From Bacillus siamensis KCTC 13613 (GTDB lineage Bacteria > Bacillota > Bacilli > Bacillales > Bacillaceae): 64,000 bases of DNA. Shown in pieces: positions 22,113 through 31,700 of the stretch. The translations under genes and the position numbers were made by a program. Within the stretch, counting starts at the first letter, position 1. The number at the start of each line of letters is the position of its first letter. The notes under the pieces are model-generated. The model did no database searches. It was not told the origin of the DNA and saw only the letters and a list, made by a program, of their open reading frames with translations. The stretch covers positions 1 to 64,000 of the forward strand of contig NZ_AJVF01000039.1 in the NCBI RefSeq assembly GCF_000262045.1. The letters run 5' to 3'.

Positions 22113-24116
22113 ATGAGCAAAGTGCATCAGTCAGCGTGTCCGCTGAATTGCTGGGACAGCTGCGGCTTTTTGGTGGCAGTTGAGGATGGAAAAGTGACGA
22201 AAGTAGACGGAGACCCGAGTCACCCCATCACAGAAGGGAAAATTTGCGGCCGGGGCAGAATGCTGGAGACGAAAACGAATGCACCGGAGCGGCTTCGTTT
22301 TCCTTTAAAAAAGAAAGATGGCGAATTTGTCCGCATTTCATGGGAGCAGGCGTTAGATGAAATTGCGGAAAAAATGGCGGAGATTAAGGAAACGCTGGGC
22401 ACTGCCGCTGTGCTGCACAGTCATGATTACGCCAATAACGGTCTTTTGAAAGCGCTCGACCAGCGTTTTTTCAATGGATACGGCGGTGTGACGGAGATTG
22501 CGGGCAGCATTTGCTGGGGATCCGGAATTGAGGCGCAGCGCTGGGATTTCGGCCGTTCTTACGGGCATGGACCGCTTGATATTTATCACAGCAAGCATGT
22601 GATCGTATGGGGCAGAAACGTGTCACGGACGAATATGCACCTCTATCATCATTTGCAGCAGGTGAAGAAAAAAGGAGCGACACTGACGGTCATTGACCCT
22701 ATTTTTAACCCGACTGCAAAGCTTGCCGACCGGTATATCTCCGTTAAACCCGGAATGGATGGCTGGCTTGCGGCGGGTGTTTTGAAAATATTATGCCAAA
22801 CCGGCAGAACGGATGCCGATTTCATTCAAAAGCATTCGATCGGTTTTGAAGAAATAGAAAAGCTGCTGCACACGATTTCTTTGGATGAGATCATTGAGAA
22901 AACCGAAACATCTTTAGAAGTGCTTGAATATCTTGCTGATCTATATGCTGACGGTCCCGCTTCTACTTTTATGGGTCTTGGGATGCAGAGATATAAAAAC
23001 GGCGGCGGGACGATACGCTGGATTGACGCTCTAGCGGCAGCGAGCGGAAATGTCGGTATTAAAGGCGGCGGAGCCAACTTTGGAAATGTCCAAGTCGGTG
23101 AAAGCTTTGCAAAGACCGAACTCACCCGTCCTGACCTGAAGAAAAACACGAGAACGTTTTCGATGATGACACAGGCCGAAGAGGCGCTGAACGCAGCCGA
23201 CCCGCCGATTGAGATGATTATCGTGACGTGCGGCAATCCGCTGACACAGGTGCCGAATACAAAAAAAGTGAAGGAAGCGTTTGAAAAAACACCGGTCACA
23301 GTGGCCATTGATTCGGTCATGACCGATACGGCGAAGCTCTGTGACTATGTACTGCCGACGGCCGTTGTTTTTGAAGAAGAAGATATTTATTACTCCAGCA
23401 TGTACCATCACTATGTTCAGTATGGCAGAAAGCTTGCGGAACCGCAGGGAGAGGCGAAATCAGACCGCTGGATCTGGACGGAGCTCGCCAAGCGTCTCGG
23501 ATTCGGAGAGCTGTTTGATTACAGTACGGAAGATTTCTTGAAAATGGGGCTCTCTTCTTTGGAGAAAGAAGGAATCACACTTGAGCGATTAAAGGAAAAA
23601 GGCCATATGCCGCTTCCAGTCAAACAGGTTCCATGGAATGATTTCCAATTTTTAACCCCGAGCGGAAAGTTTGAATTCGTTTCGTCACTGGCAGAAGAGA
23701 AAGGATACAGCGGCCTCCCTCAATTGGAAGTGCCGGAAGAATCCGTTTATCACGACGCCGGGCTGGCCGGGAAATATCCGTATACGCTGCTGTCCATTCA
23801 CCCGCAGCGCTCCAATCATTCACAGCACGTGCCGTTTATTGAAAAGCTTCAGCAGATTCAGGTGGATCTGTCGCCGGATATCGCCGAGGAGCTTTCACTT
23901 CAGGACGGAGATACGGCAGAGGTATACAATGACCGCGGACGTCTGCGCGGCAGGGTGAAAATCATGAAGCAGGCTCACCCGAAGACGGTGAATATAGATG
24001 AAGGCATGTGGTCGGCATTCGGAGGTTCGGTCAACATGCTTACAAAAGATTCAAATTCCGATAATGGAATGGGAAGTACGCTTTTTGACTGTCTGGTAGC
24101 GGTTAAAAAAGGATAA
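22113..24116 (+). CDS. yyaE: Molybdopterin-dependent oxidoreductase YyaE
   Basis: A 667-residue member of the DMSO reductase family (formate dehydrogenase / nitrate reductase type). The N-terminal iron-sulfur site is visible as CPLNCWDSC (residues 8-16) with a fourth cysteine in KICGRGR (about 45). The molybdopterin-binding domain (SICWGSGIEAQRWDFGRSYGH, VIWGRNVSRTNMH) and the C-terminal molydopterin dinucleotide-binding domain (SIHPQRSNHSQH) follow. There is no twin-arginine signal, so it is cytoplasmic. Electron partner and substrate are unknown. Confidence 0.88.
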   Translation: MSKVHQSACPLNCWDSCGFLVAVEDGKVTKVDGDPSHPITEGKICGRGRMLETKTNAPERLRFPLKKKDGEFVRISWEQALDEIAEKMAEIKETLGTAAVLHSHDYANNGLLKALDQRFFNGYGGVTEIAGSICWGSGIEAQRWDFGRSYGHGPLDIYHSKHVIVWGRNVSRTNMHLYHHLQQVKKKGATLTVIDPIFNPTAKLADRYISVKPGMDGWLAAGVLKILCQTGRTDADFIQKHSIGFEEIEKLLHTISLDEIIEKTETSLEVLEYLADLYADGPASTFMGLGMQRYKNGGGTIRWIDALAAASGNVGIKGGGANFGNVQVGESFAKTELTRPDLKKNTRTFSMMTQAEEALNAADPPIEMIIVTCGNPLTQVPNTKKVKEAFEKTPVTVAIDSVMTDTAKLCDYVLPTAVVFEEEDIYYSSMYHHYVQYGRKLAEPQGEAKSDRWIWTELAKRLGFGELFDYSTEDFLKMGLSSLEKEGITLERLKEKGHMPLPVKQVPWNDFQFLTPSGKFEFVSSLAEEKGYSGLPQLEVPEESVYHDAGLAGKYPYTLLSIHPQRSNHSQHVPFIEKLQQIQVDLSPDIAEELSLQDGDTAEVYNDRGRLRGRVKIMKQAHPKTVNIDEGMWSAFGGSVNMLTKDSNSDNGMGSTLFDCLVAVKKG

Positions 24117-24243
24117 TCTAAGGAGAGAGAGGGCAGGAAATGCTTTTTTCTCAGCTTGTCTTTTCCTATGAACCTCCTTATAATTGCTCTAGGTTTACAA
24201 TACGTTTAATACGATGATGGTTTGATATAGAGGAGATGAAAGA

Positions 24244-25344
24244 ATGGCTTTAACTGCTGGAATTGTCGGTTTGCCGAATGTGGGAAAATCGACGTTATTT
24301 AATGCAATTACCCAGGCTGGTGCCGAATCAGCCAACTACCCGTTCTGTACAATTGATCCGAACGTGGGAATCGTGGAAGTGCCTGATGAACGTCTGCAAA
24401 AGCTGACTGAATTGGTGAACCCGAAAAAAACGGTGCCGACTGCGTTTGAATTCACTGATATCGCGGGGATCGTAAAAGGCGCATCTAAAGGTGAAGGGCT
24501 GGGAAATAAGTTTCTTTCTCATATCCGTCAGGTAGACGCGATCTGTCACGTTGTACGGGCATTCGCGGATGACAATATTACGCACGTGTCAGGGAAAGTC
24601 GATCCGATTGATGATATTGAAACGATCAATCTTGAATTGATTCTTGCCGACATGGAGACAGTCGAAAAACGCATCACACGGGTAAGCAAGCTTGCGAAGC
24701 AAAAAGACAAAGAAGCGGTTATTGAATTTGACATTCTGTCTAAATTAAAAGAAGCTTTCGAACAAGAAAAGCCTGCACGTTCCGTTGAATTTACGGAAGA
24801 ACAGCAAAAGCTTGTGAAGCAGCTTCATTTGCTTACGTCAAAACCCGTGCTTTATGTGGCGAATGTAAGCGAGGATGAAGTGGCTGATCCTTCAGACAAT
24901 GAATACGTTGCGAAAATCCGTGAGTACGCCGCGGGTGAAAATGCCGAGGTCATCGTCGTCTGCGCGAAAATCGAGTCTGAAATTGCTGAATTGGAAGGCG
25001 AAGAAAAGCAAATGTTCCTTGAAGAGCTCGGCATTGAAGAGTCAGGCCTTGATCAGCTGATTAAAGCGTCATACTCTCTTCTCGGCCTTGCGACATACTT
25101 TACGGCGGGCGAACAGGAAGTGCGCGCTTGGACATTCAGAAAAGGCATGAAAGCTCCTGAGTGTGCAGGTATCATCCACACTGACTTTGAACGCGGCTTT
25201 ATCCGCGCTGAAACGGTTGCTTATGAAGACCTCTTGGCAGGCGGCGGAATGTCCGGAGCCAAAGAAGCCGGAAAAGTGCGTCTGGAAGGTAAGGAATATA
25301 TCGTCCAAGACGGAGATGTCATTCATTTCCGATTTAATGTATAG
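24244..25344 (+). CDS. ychF: Ribosome-binding ATPase YchF (OLA1)
   Basis: YchF is an Obg-family P-loop protein that binds ribosomes and prefers ATP. The 366-residue sequence has G1 GLPNVGKST (residues 8-16), G3 DIAG, and a G4 region (YVANVSEDE) lacking the NKxD needed for guanine specificity, in line with ATP use. The C-terminal TGS domain ends VQDGDVIHFRFNV. It is preceded by GGAGATGAA and stands alone before the rpsF operon. Confidence 0.96.
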   Translation: MALTAGIVGLPNVGKSTLFNAITQAGAESANYPFCTIDPNVGIVEVPDERLQKLTELVNPKKTVPTAFEFTDIAGIVKGASKGEGLGNKFLSHIRQVDAICHVVRAFADDNITHVSGKVDPIDDIETINLELILADMETVEKRITRVSKLAKQKDKEAVIEFDILSKLKEAFEQEKPARSVEFTEEQQKLVKQLHLLTSKPVLYVANVSEDEVADPSDNEYVAKIREYAAGENAEVIVVCAKIESEIAELEGEEKQMFLEELGIEESGLDQLIKASYSLLGLATYFTAGEQEVRAWTFRKGMKAPECAGIIHTDFERGFIRAETVAYEDLLAGGGMSGAKEAGKVRLEGKEYIVQDGDVIHFRFNV

Positions 25345-25351
25345 GACACAG

Positions 25352-25380
25352 TTGTAAAGGGACAAGAGCTTTGGTATAAT
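25352..25380 (+). promoter_or_regulatory. rpsF operon promoter
   Basis: TTGTAA (25352-25357) and consensus TATAAT (25375-25380) are 17 bases apart, 76 bases upstream of rpsF. Confidence 0.8.
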
Positions 25381-25403
25381 ATAAACTTGTGAGTAATAGA
25401 ATT

Positions 25404-25743
<340 letters not shown>

Positions 25744-25782
25744 GCAATTTGAAATATATAATGTTAAAAGGTGGTCTTTCAT

Positions 25783-26298
25783 ATGCTTAACCGAGTTGTA
25801 TTAGTCGGAAGACTAACAAAAGACCCAGAGCTTCGTTATACGCCAAGCGGTGCGGCTGTCGCCACGTTTACTCTTGCTGTGAATCGTACTTTCACGAACC
25901 AGTCCGGAGAACGTGAAGCCGATTTCATTAATTGTGTCACTTGGAGAAGACAAGCCGAAAACGTTGCAAACTTTCTTAAAAAAGGAAGTCTTGCCGGCGT
26001 AGACGGCCGACTCCAGACGAGAAATTATGAAAATCAGCAGGGACAGCGTGTCTTCGTGACAGAAGTCCAAGCTGAAAGTGTTCAATTTCTTGAGCCTAAA
26101 AGCGGCGGTTCTGGTTCAGGCGGATACAACGAAGGAAACAGCGGCGGAGGCCAATACTTTGGCGGAGGCCAAAATGATAATCCGTTCGGCGGAAATCAGA
26201 ACAGCCAGAGACGAAATCAAGGGAACAGCTTTAATGATGATCCATTTGCCAACGACGGCAAGCCGATTGACATCTCGGATGATGATCTTCCGTTCTAA
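25783..26298 (+). CDS. ssbA: Single-stranded DNA-binding protein SsbA
   Basis: SsbA coats single-stranded DNA at forks and repair sites. The 171-residue protein has an N-terminal OB fold ([20 protein letters not shown]), a glycine/asparagine-rich linker and the acidic C-terminal tip DDDLPF that recruits partner proteins. The ATG at 25783 has AAAGGTGG upstream; a GTG four codons earlier overlaps that site and is unlikely. In B. subtilis this gene also responds to competence signals. Confidence 0.97.
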   Translation: MLNRVVLVGRLTKDPELRYTPSGAAVATFTLAVNRTFTNQSGEREADFINCVTWRRQAENVANFLKKGSLAGVDGRLQTRNYENQQGQRVFVTEVQAESVQFLEPKSGGSGSGGYNEGNSGGGQYFGGGQNDNPFGGNQNSQRRNQGNSFNDDPFANDGKPIDISDDDLPF

Positions 26299-26320
26299 TA
26301 GATTATCGCTATATTCATAA

Positions 26321-26581
<261 letters not shown>

Positions 26582-26592
26582 GCCGAAAGAAA

Positions 26593-26627
26593 AGAGCAAG
26601 AGCCTGCGGGCTCCTGCTCTTTTTTTA
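26593..26627 (+). terminator. rpsF-ssbA-rpsR terminator
   Basis: AGAGCA-GAGCC and GGCTC-TGCTCT pair, with one bulge on each side, and run into seven T residues just after rpsR. Confidence 0.9.
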
Positions 26628-26652
26628 TTATTCCGTCCCCATCCTGCCGAAA

Positions 26653-26668
26653 TGTTTCACATGAAACA
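26653..26668. other. parS-like site
   Basis: TGTTTCACATGAAACA differs from the consensus parS at a single central base (A for G). It lies in the gap between the rpsR terminator and adaA, about 17 kb from oriC, within the range where B. subtilis carries several degenerate parS sites. Confidence 0.65.
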
Positions 26669-26762
26669 TGGAAGGGCTTCTTACATCCGTCTTTGTTATC
26701 TTGCTCGCCTATTCAAATATGCGTACTTATAAAATGAATTTGTTTATACTGAAGAACAGGGG

Positions 26763-27353
26763 GTGACTGAGATGGAAACGGAAAGAAATATCCTGACAGA
26801 TGAGAAGTGGAACACAATCATACACAATGATGTTTCCTATGACGGGGTATTTTATTATGCGGTAAAAACGACGGGGATTTTCTGCCGCCCTTCTTGTAAA
26901 TCGAGAGTTCCGAATAAGAAAAACGTACTGGTGTTTGATACGGCTGAAGCAGCGATAAAGAGACATTTTCGTCCTTGTAAAAGGTGCCGGCCAAACGGCC
27001 TTCGCCTCCCAGATGAAGAATGGGTTGCGCAAATCACTGAGTATATTGACGGCCATTATCATGAACCCCTGACTCTGAGCGTACTGGCAGATATGTGTCA
27101 CGGCAGCCCCTATCATTTACAGCGGACATTTAAAAAAATCAAAGGGACATCTCCGATTGAGTATATACAGAAAAAGAGACTCGCGAAGGCGGGGGATCTT
27201 TTAATGCATACTGATAAAACAGTTATGGAGATCGCTCTGACTGTCGGATTTCCAAACACAGCGCATTTTGCGACCCTTTTCAAAAAGAGAACCGGAAGTT
27301 CGCCCACAGAATACAGAAAAACTGCCGGAACGAGACAGGGAGGGTCATTATGA
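26763..27353 (+). CDS. adaA: Methylphosphotriester-DNA methyltransferase and activator AdaA
   Basis: AdaA accepts methyl groups from DNA phosphotriesters and then activates the adaptive response to alkylation. The N-terminal Ada zinc domain is seen in TTGIFCRPSCKSRVPNKKN and RPCKRCRP, giving the four zinc/acceptor cysteines. The C-terminal AraC-type helix-turn-helix (LSVLADMCHGSPYHLQRTFKKIKGTSPIEYIQKKRL) has two HTH units. The 196 residues are slightly shorter than the B. subtilis form, mostly at the N terminus. It overlaps adaB by 4 bases. Confidence 0.92.
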   Translation: MTEMETERNILTDEKWNTIIHNDVSYDGVFYYAVKTTGIFCRPSCKSRVPNKKNVLVFDTAEAAIKRHFRPCKRCRPNGLRLPDEEWVAQITEYIDGHYHEPLTLSVLADMCHGSPYHLQRTFKKIKGTSPIEYIQKKRLAKAGDLLMHTDKTVMEIALTVGFPNTAHFATLFKKRTGSSPTEYRKTAGTRQGGSL

Positions 27354-27877
27354 GTAAAGAGACGATGATCTATTGGACACGCTTCACATGGATGGATTGG
27401 AGCCTGTATACAGCCGCTACTTCTAAGGGGCTTTGCTTCATAGGTTCAAATCATGGGGACTTTGAAGAACTTGCGCAGTGGGCAGGAAAAGCCATGCCGG
27501 AATACCGATTGGTGCGTGATGATGAAAAACTGGCGCCTTACACAGCAGAGCTGTCTGAGTACATCAAAAATGACAGATCGGTATTTTCCGTCCCGCTCGA
27601 TCTTTATGGGACGGAATTTCAGCTTGCTGTATGGAAAGCGCTTATGGACATACCGTATGGCGAGACATACTCCTATTCGGATATAGCAGAAATGATCCGG
27701 AAACCGTCAGCCGTAAGAGCCGTGGGCGCCGCAATCGGGAAAAATCCGGTATTGATTACGGTTCCGTGCCATCGTGTCATCGGGAAAAACGGGAAACTGA
27801 CCGGATTCAGAGGCGGTTTAGAAATGAAAAAACAGCTGCTGGCATTAGAGGGCAGGCACAATAAAACATGGAAATAG
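27350..27877 (+). CDS. adaB: O6-alkylguanine-DNA alkyltransferase AdaB
   Basis: AdaB removes methyl groups from O6-methylguanine onto its own cysteine. The active site PCHRVIG (cysteine near residue 141) follows IPYGETYSYSDIAEMI and the arginine-finger segment (RAVGAAIGKNPVLI) in the usual order. The 175-residue length is normal for the family. Its ATG overlaps the adaA stop, so the pair is translationally coupled. Confidence 0.93.
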   Translation: MSKETMIYWTRFTWMDWSLYTAATSKGLCFIGSNHGDFEELAQWAGKAMPEYRLVRDDEKLAPYTAELSEYIKNDRSVFSVPLDLYGTEFQLAVWKALMDIPYGETYSYSDIAEMIRKPSAVRAVGAAIGKNPVLITVPCHRVIGKNGKLTGFRGGLEMKKQLLALEGRHNKTWK

Positions 27878-27923
27878 ACACATGCTGAATGTTAATACCG
27901 GCTGAGCCGGCGGGAGGGAACAC

Positions 27924-28682
27924 ATGAAACTGATTTCTTGGAATGTAAACGGCTTGCGTGCCGTGATGAAAAAAAGAGATATCAATACTTACGTTCAGGA
28001 AACGAAAGCCGATATTCTATGTCTGCAAGAAACAAAAGTACAGGACGGACAAGTATCATTACAGCCTGAAGGATATCATGCCTATTGGAACTATGCGGTG
28101 AAAAAAGGCTACTCAGGCACGGCTGTTTTCTCGAAAGAAGAGCCGCTGCACGTGTCCTATGGGTTGGGAATTGACAGCCATGATCAAGAAGGACGGGTAA
28201 TCACGCTTGAATTTGAGCACGTGTTCGTCGTCAACTGCTACACGCCAAATGCCAAACGCGGATTAGAGCGAATTGATTACCGTCTTCAATGGGAAGCGGA
28301 TTTTAAGGATTATCTGCAGAAGCTTGACCGGAAGAAGCCTGTGATCTTATGCGGCGATTTAAATGTCGCACACAGGGAGATAGACTTGAAAAATCCAAAA
28401 GCCAACCGAAAGAACGCCGGTTTCTCGGATCAGGAGCGGGAAGCGTTCAGCGCTCTGCTGAACGCGGGATTTACCGACTCGTTCCGCTATTTATATCCCG
28501 ATCAGGAAGGCGCGTATTCCTGGTGGTCTTACAGGACGAATGCACGCGAGAAAAATATCGGCTGGCGGCTCGATTATGTTATTGTTTCAGACAGGCTGAA
28601 GCACCGGATCAGCCAAGCAGCCATTTGTGCCGATATCATGGGTTCTGACCATTGCCCTGTTGAAATGACAGTGGATTTATGA
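27924..28682 (+). CDS. exoA: Exodeoxyribonuclease III / apurinic endonuclease ExoA
   Basis: ExoA is the Mg-dependent AP endonuclease of base-excision repair. The 252-residue protein has the ExoIII signature blocks in order: WNVNGLRA (7-14), LCLQETKVQ (about 33-41), GDLNVAHREIDL (about 144-155), and the catalytic SDHCPVEM near the C terminus. GGGAGGGAA precedes the ATG. Its location after the adaAB pair groups three DNA-repair genes, though exoA has its own ribosome site and terminator. Confidence 0.96.
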   Translation: MKLISWNVNGLRAVMKKRDINTYVQETKADILCLQETKVQDGQVSLQPEGYHAYWNYAVKKGYSGTAVFSKEEPLHVSYGLGIDSHDQEGRVITLEFEHVFVVNCYTPNAKRGLERIDYRLQWEADFKDYLQKLDRKKPVILCGDLNVAHREIDLKNPKANRKNAGFSDQEREAFSALLNAGFTDSFRYLYPDQEGAYSWWSYRTNAREKNIGWRLDYVIVSDRLKHRISQAAICADIMGSDHCPVEMTVDL

Positions 28683-28687
28683 TGAGA

Positions 28688-28724
28688 TAGCAGTAAGAGA
28701 AATCCACTCTTGCTGCTTTTTTAT
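28688..28724 (+). terminator. exoA terminator
   Basis: GCAGTAAGAG and CTCTTGCTGC pair around AAATCCA, with one mismatch, and run into six T residues. Confidence 0.85.
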
Positions 28725-28744
28725 TATCGAAAATGGAGGAGCAC

Positions 28745-29683
28745 ATGGCAAATATAAAAGAGATTGCGAAACTGGCGAATGTGTCGGTGGCCACCGTATC
28801 ACGCGTGTTAAACCAACACCCGTATGTATCTGAGGAGAAAAGGCGTCTTGTGAATCAAGTAATGAAGGAGCTGGATTATACTCCTAATCGAACTGCCATT
28901 GATCTGATTCGCGGAAAGACCAATACGATCGGCGTAATATTGCCGTACAGTGACCATCCCTGCTTTGACAAAATTGTAAACGGTATCACGAAGGAAGCGT
29001 TTGCTCATGATTACGTGACAACCCTTCTCCCCACCAACTATGACCCCGCTATAGAGATGACGTATTTCGAACTGCTGAAAATGAAAAAGATTGACGGGCT
29101 GATTGTCACCTCCCGCGCGAATGAATGGGAAACAGCCGTGCCTTACCTTGAATACGGACCCATTGTCGCTTGTGAATATACACAGCACGAAGAGATTCCC
29201 TGCGCTTATAACGACAGACAGGCGGCTTACAGAGAGAGCTTTATGTATTTGAAAAACCGTGGGCACCAAGATGTTGCTTTTACATGTGTGCGGGAAGCGG
29301 AAAAAAGTCCGAGTACGGCCGACAAGGTAAATGCATATAAAGCGGTTTTCGGTTCTCTTGATGAAACCCGCATTATGGTCGGTTGCCATGATATGGACGA
29401 TGGAAAGCGTGCGGGTGAGCATTTCTGGGGGTTCAGCAAGTCGCCGACGGCCGTCTATGCGCATAGTGATGATGTGGCTGCCGGCTTGTACCAATTTGCG
29501 AAAGAACAGAAATGGGACGCGGAGATCATCGGTGAAGGAAATTTGAGCGTCAGCCGGGTTTTGAATATTCCATCTCTGGAACTTCATTTAGAACGGGTCG
29601 GAAAAGAAGCATTTTTGCTGTTTTTGCACGGAGAAACGGCTAAAAAACAAATTATGCACCAATTTCAGCAGAAAAAGTCTTGA
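28745..29683 (+). CDS. ccpB: LacI-family regulator CcpB
   Basis: CcpB is a CcpA paralogue; in B. subtilis it contributes to carbon catabolite control in some growth conditions. The 312-residue protein has the LacI helix-turn-helix at the N terminus (MANIKEIAKLANVSVATVSRVLNQHPYVS) and the periplasmic-binding-protein-like effector domain after it (GVILPYSDHPCFDKIVNGI). The ATG at 28745 has GGAGGA upstream; the GTG/ATG at 28733 adds four residues. It follows exoA, as in B. subtilis. Confidence 0.93.
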   Translation: MANIKEIAKLANVSVATVSRVLNQHPYVSEEKRRLVNQVMKELDYTPNRTAIDLIRGKTNTIGVILPYSDHPCFDKIVNGITKEAFAHDYVTTLLPTNYDPAIEMTYFELLKMKKIDGLIVTSRANEWETAVPYLEYGPIVACEYTQHEEIPCAYNDRQAAYRESFMYLKNRGHQDVAFTCVREAEKSPSTADKVNAYKAVFGSLDETRIMVGCHDMDDGKRAGEHFWGFSKSPTAVYAHSDDVAAGLYQFAKEQKWDAEIIGEGNLSVSRVLNIPSLELHLERVGKEAFLLFLHGETAKKQIMHQFQQKKS

Positions 29684-29739
29684 GCTGAAATGGATTTCAT
29701 GCCTTATAACTAGATTGAGGAAAAAAGGGAGGCGGACAT

Positions 29740-30120
29740 ATGCGAATTGAACATGCAGCGATATGGGTGAAAGATTTAGAACGGATGAAAGAATTTTATG
29801 AGAAATACTTCGGGGCAAAGGCCAATGACCTTTACCATAATGAGAAAAAGGATTTCAAATCGTACTTTCTTTCATTTGACTCCGGATGCAGGCTGGAACT
29901 TATGAAAAAAGGCGGCATTGATGAAACTCCGTCACAGAATATGACCGGATGGGCGCATCTCGCATTTTCTACAGGCAGCAAGGAGCGGGTGAATGAACTG
30001 ACGGAGACGTTTAAAAATGACGGATTTCAGGTTGTAAGCGGCCCGCGCGTAACGGGTGACGGATATTATGAGAGCGTGATAGAGGATGGGGAAGGCAATT
30101 TGATAGAAATCACAGTGTAA
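29740..30120 (+). CDS. yyaH: VOC-family protein YyaH (glyoxalase/bleomycin-resistance fold)
   Basis: A 126-residue single-domain vicinal oxygen chelate protein. The two beta-alpha-beta modules begin [27 protein letters not shown] and [18 protein letters not shown]. Likely metal ligands are H5, E54 (RLELMKKG), H73 and E123 (NLIEITV). The natural substrate is unknown. It converges with yyaJ on a shared terminator. Confidence 0.88.
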   Translation: MRIEHAAIWVKDLERMKEFYEKYFGAKANDLYHNEKKDFKSYFLSFDSGCRLELMKKGGIDETPSQNMTGWAHLAFSTGSKERVNELTETFKNDGFQVVSGPRVTGDGYYESVIEDGEGNLIEITV

Positions 30121-30150
30121 CAGTGCGGGGTGAACCCGCACTGTTTTATT
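30120..30150. terminator. Bidirectional terminator between yyaH and yyaJ
   Basis: CAGTGCGGG (30121-30129) and CCCGCACTG (30135-30143) pair perfectly and are followed by TTTTATT. The outer A bases on the left also serve the converging yyaJ. Confidence 0.8.
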
Positions 30151-30152
30151 GA

Positions 30153-31484
30153 TTATATTTGCTGTGCATTTGTTTTCGGGCCGAAGAGGATTAACAGAAC
30201 GGAACATAGAAGCCAGCAGCCGCCGATAAACAAAAAGACACTGATGTATCCGAGTTTTACGGCAATAAATCCGACGAGCAGGGAACCGAATATGTTGGAA
30301 AAACGGCCGAGCCCGTACGCCAGCCCGCTGCCCGCCGAACGATATTCCGTCGGATACGGCTCTGATGTGTATGCGTATAAATTTGAGGTGAAAACCCGTT
30401 CCGTGACGTTGACGACAAATCCAAACACAATAATCATCACGGGAATAAATGTCATGCCGTACAACAGTCCGGCAATGGCAGTCAGAAAAGCGCTTGCGGC
30501 CAGAATCCATTTCCTTTGGAACTTTTCGGATATCATGGATCCGAGCAACGCGCCAAGCGGGGCGCCGACAGAGTGAAGCACATTGTACCACAGCGTTTTT
30601 TCCATGGTGATGCCGTTGCTTTTCAGCAGGCTGGGCACCCATGAGGCAAAGCCGTAAAAGCCAAAGGTTTCAAGAATCCATACTGCAGACAGGATGATGG
30701 TGATCTTTAAATTCCTGCCCTGAAACAGCCCTAAGTAGCCGGCGTGCTTCACTGTATGTACTTCTGCTGCTTCTTTTGGCGCGGGGAGCGGACCTTTTTC
30801 TTTCTCTACGCGGGCTTCAAGCCGATTCATAATGGCGTCTGCCTGATCATATGCCCCCCGATTTTCGTGCCAGCGCGGCGATTCCTCAAGCCGGCGGATA
30901 AAAAAGAAATAAATGAGACCGGCCGCGCCCCATACAAAAACGAGCCGCCATCCCCATGAGCCTAACGGAATGACAAAAGCGGATACGACGTTTGTCACGG
31001 GAACGCCGATTAAGCCGATCATGGCGCAAAAGGAAATGTATTTTCCCCGAACGGAGGATGGGAAGAATTCCGCCAAGTAGCTGTTAGTGACAATCATGGC
31101 GGCCGCGACGCCGAGACCTGTCAAAAACCTGAAAATCATTAAGGAAGGAATGTCCCATGCCAGCGCATTCAGAAAAGATGAGATCGAAAAGATAAGAACA
31201 AAACAATTCAGCGCTTTTTTCCTGCCGATCCGATCGGACAGCCTGCCGCCGAGCGAGGCGCCCAAAAACATGCCCAGGAAGGACGCAGCCGTGATGTCGG
31301 CAATGGTAGACAGCTTCACGCCCCAATGCTCAATCAGCGCAGGAGCCACGTTGCTGAGCGTAAACAGATCAGCGAGATCGAAAAAATAGATGATTCCGAG
31401 AGCGGTTAATACTTGATAGTGCACACGCGAAATGGGGAGACGGTCTAATCGGTTCGCTACATTTGAGAATGTCTGATGTTTCAT
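30153..31484 (-). CDS. yyaJ: MFS transporter YyaJ
   Basis: A 12-helix major-facilitator transporter of 443 residues, of the sugar-porter/metabolite:H+ symporter type. The loop 2-3 motif is GRLSDRIGRKKAL (about residues 86-98), and a long central cytoplasmic loop follows TM6. The start at 31484 (MKHQTF) has AGGGGG upstream; the longer frame to 31535 has none. Similar members carry organic acids or nicotinate-like compounds, but the substrate is not evident. It is divergent from yyaK. Confidence 0.9.
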   Translation of the reverse strand: MKHQTFSNVANRLDRLPISRVHYQVLTALGIIYFFDLADLFTLSNVAPALIEHWGVKLSTIADITAASFLGMFLGASLGGRLSDRIGRKKALNCFVLIFSISSFLNALAWDIPSLMIFRFLTGLGVAAAMIVTNSYLAEFFPSSVRGKYISFCAMIGLIGVPVTNVVSAFVIPLGSWGWRLVFVWGAAGLIYFFFIRRLEESPRWHENRGAYDQADAIMNRLEARVEKEKGPLPAPKEAAEVHTVKHAGYLGLFQGRNLKITIILSAVWILETFGFYGFASWVPSLLKSNGITMEKTLWYNVLHSVGAPLGALLGSMISEKFQRKWILAASAFLTAIAGLLYGMTFIPVMIIVFGFVVNVTERVFTSNLYAYTSEPYPTEYRSAGSGLAYGLGRFSNIFGSLLVGFIAVKLGYISVFLFIGGCWLLCSVLLILFGPKTNAQQI

Positions 31485-31700
31485 AAAAAACCCCCTGACT
31501 TGGCAAAATGTAATCAGAAAATACTGTAAATTCATCTGACAAATACATTATAAAGGTCTTTTTATGGCAAAAACAGAGTGCAAATAACCAGAGCTGAAGG
31601 AAACAGCATAGCGCTTTCTTCTTAAAAATATATAACATTTCCTATATCTGATTCTGTTTATATTGTAAAATGTTGAAGGAAAGGAAGTTGATGCATAAAT

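Noticed and set aside
28808..29587. Long open frame (259 codons) on the minus strand of ccpB
   Set aside because: It is fully antisense to a well-supported gene, has no ribosome site, and its translation looks like a shadow of the ccpB codon pattern.
29932..30642. Open frame of 236 codons on the minus strand across yyaH and yyaJ
   Set aside because: It crosses a strong terminator and two known genes in other frames, and its composition (many R, H, C) is typical of a shadow frame.
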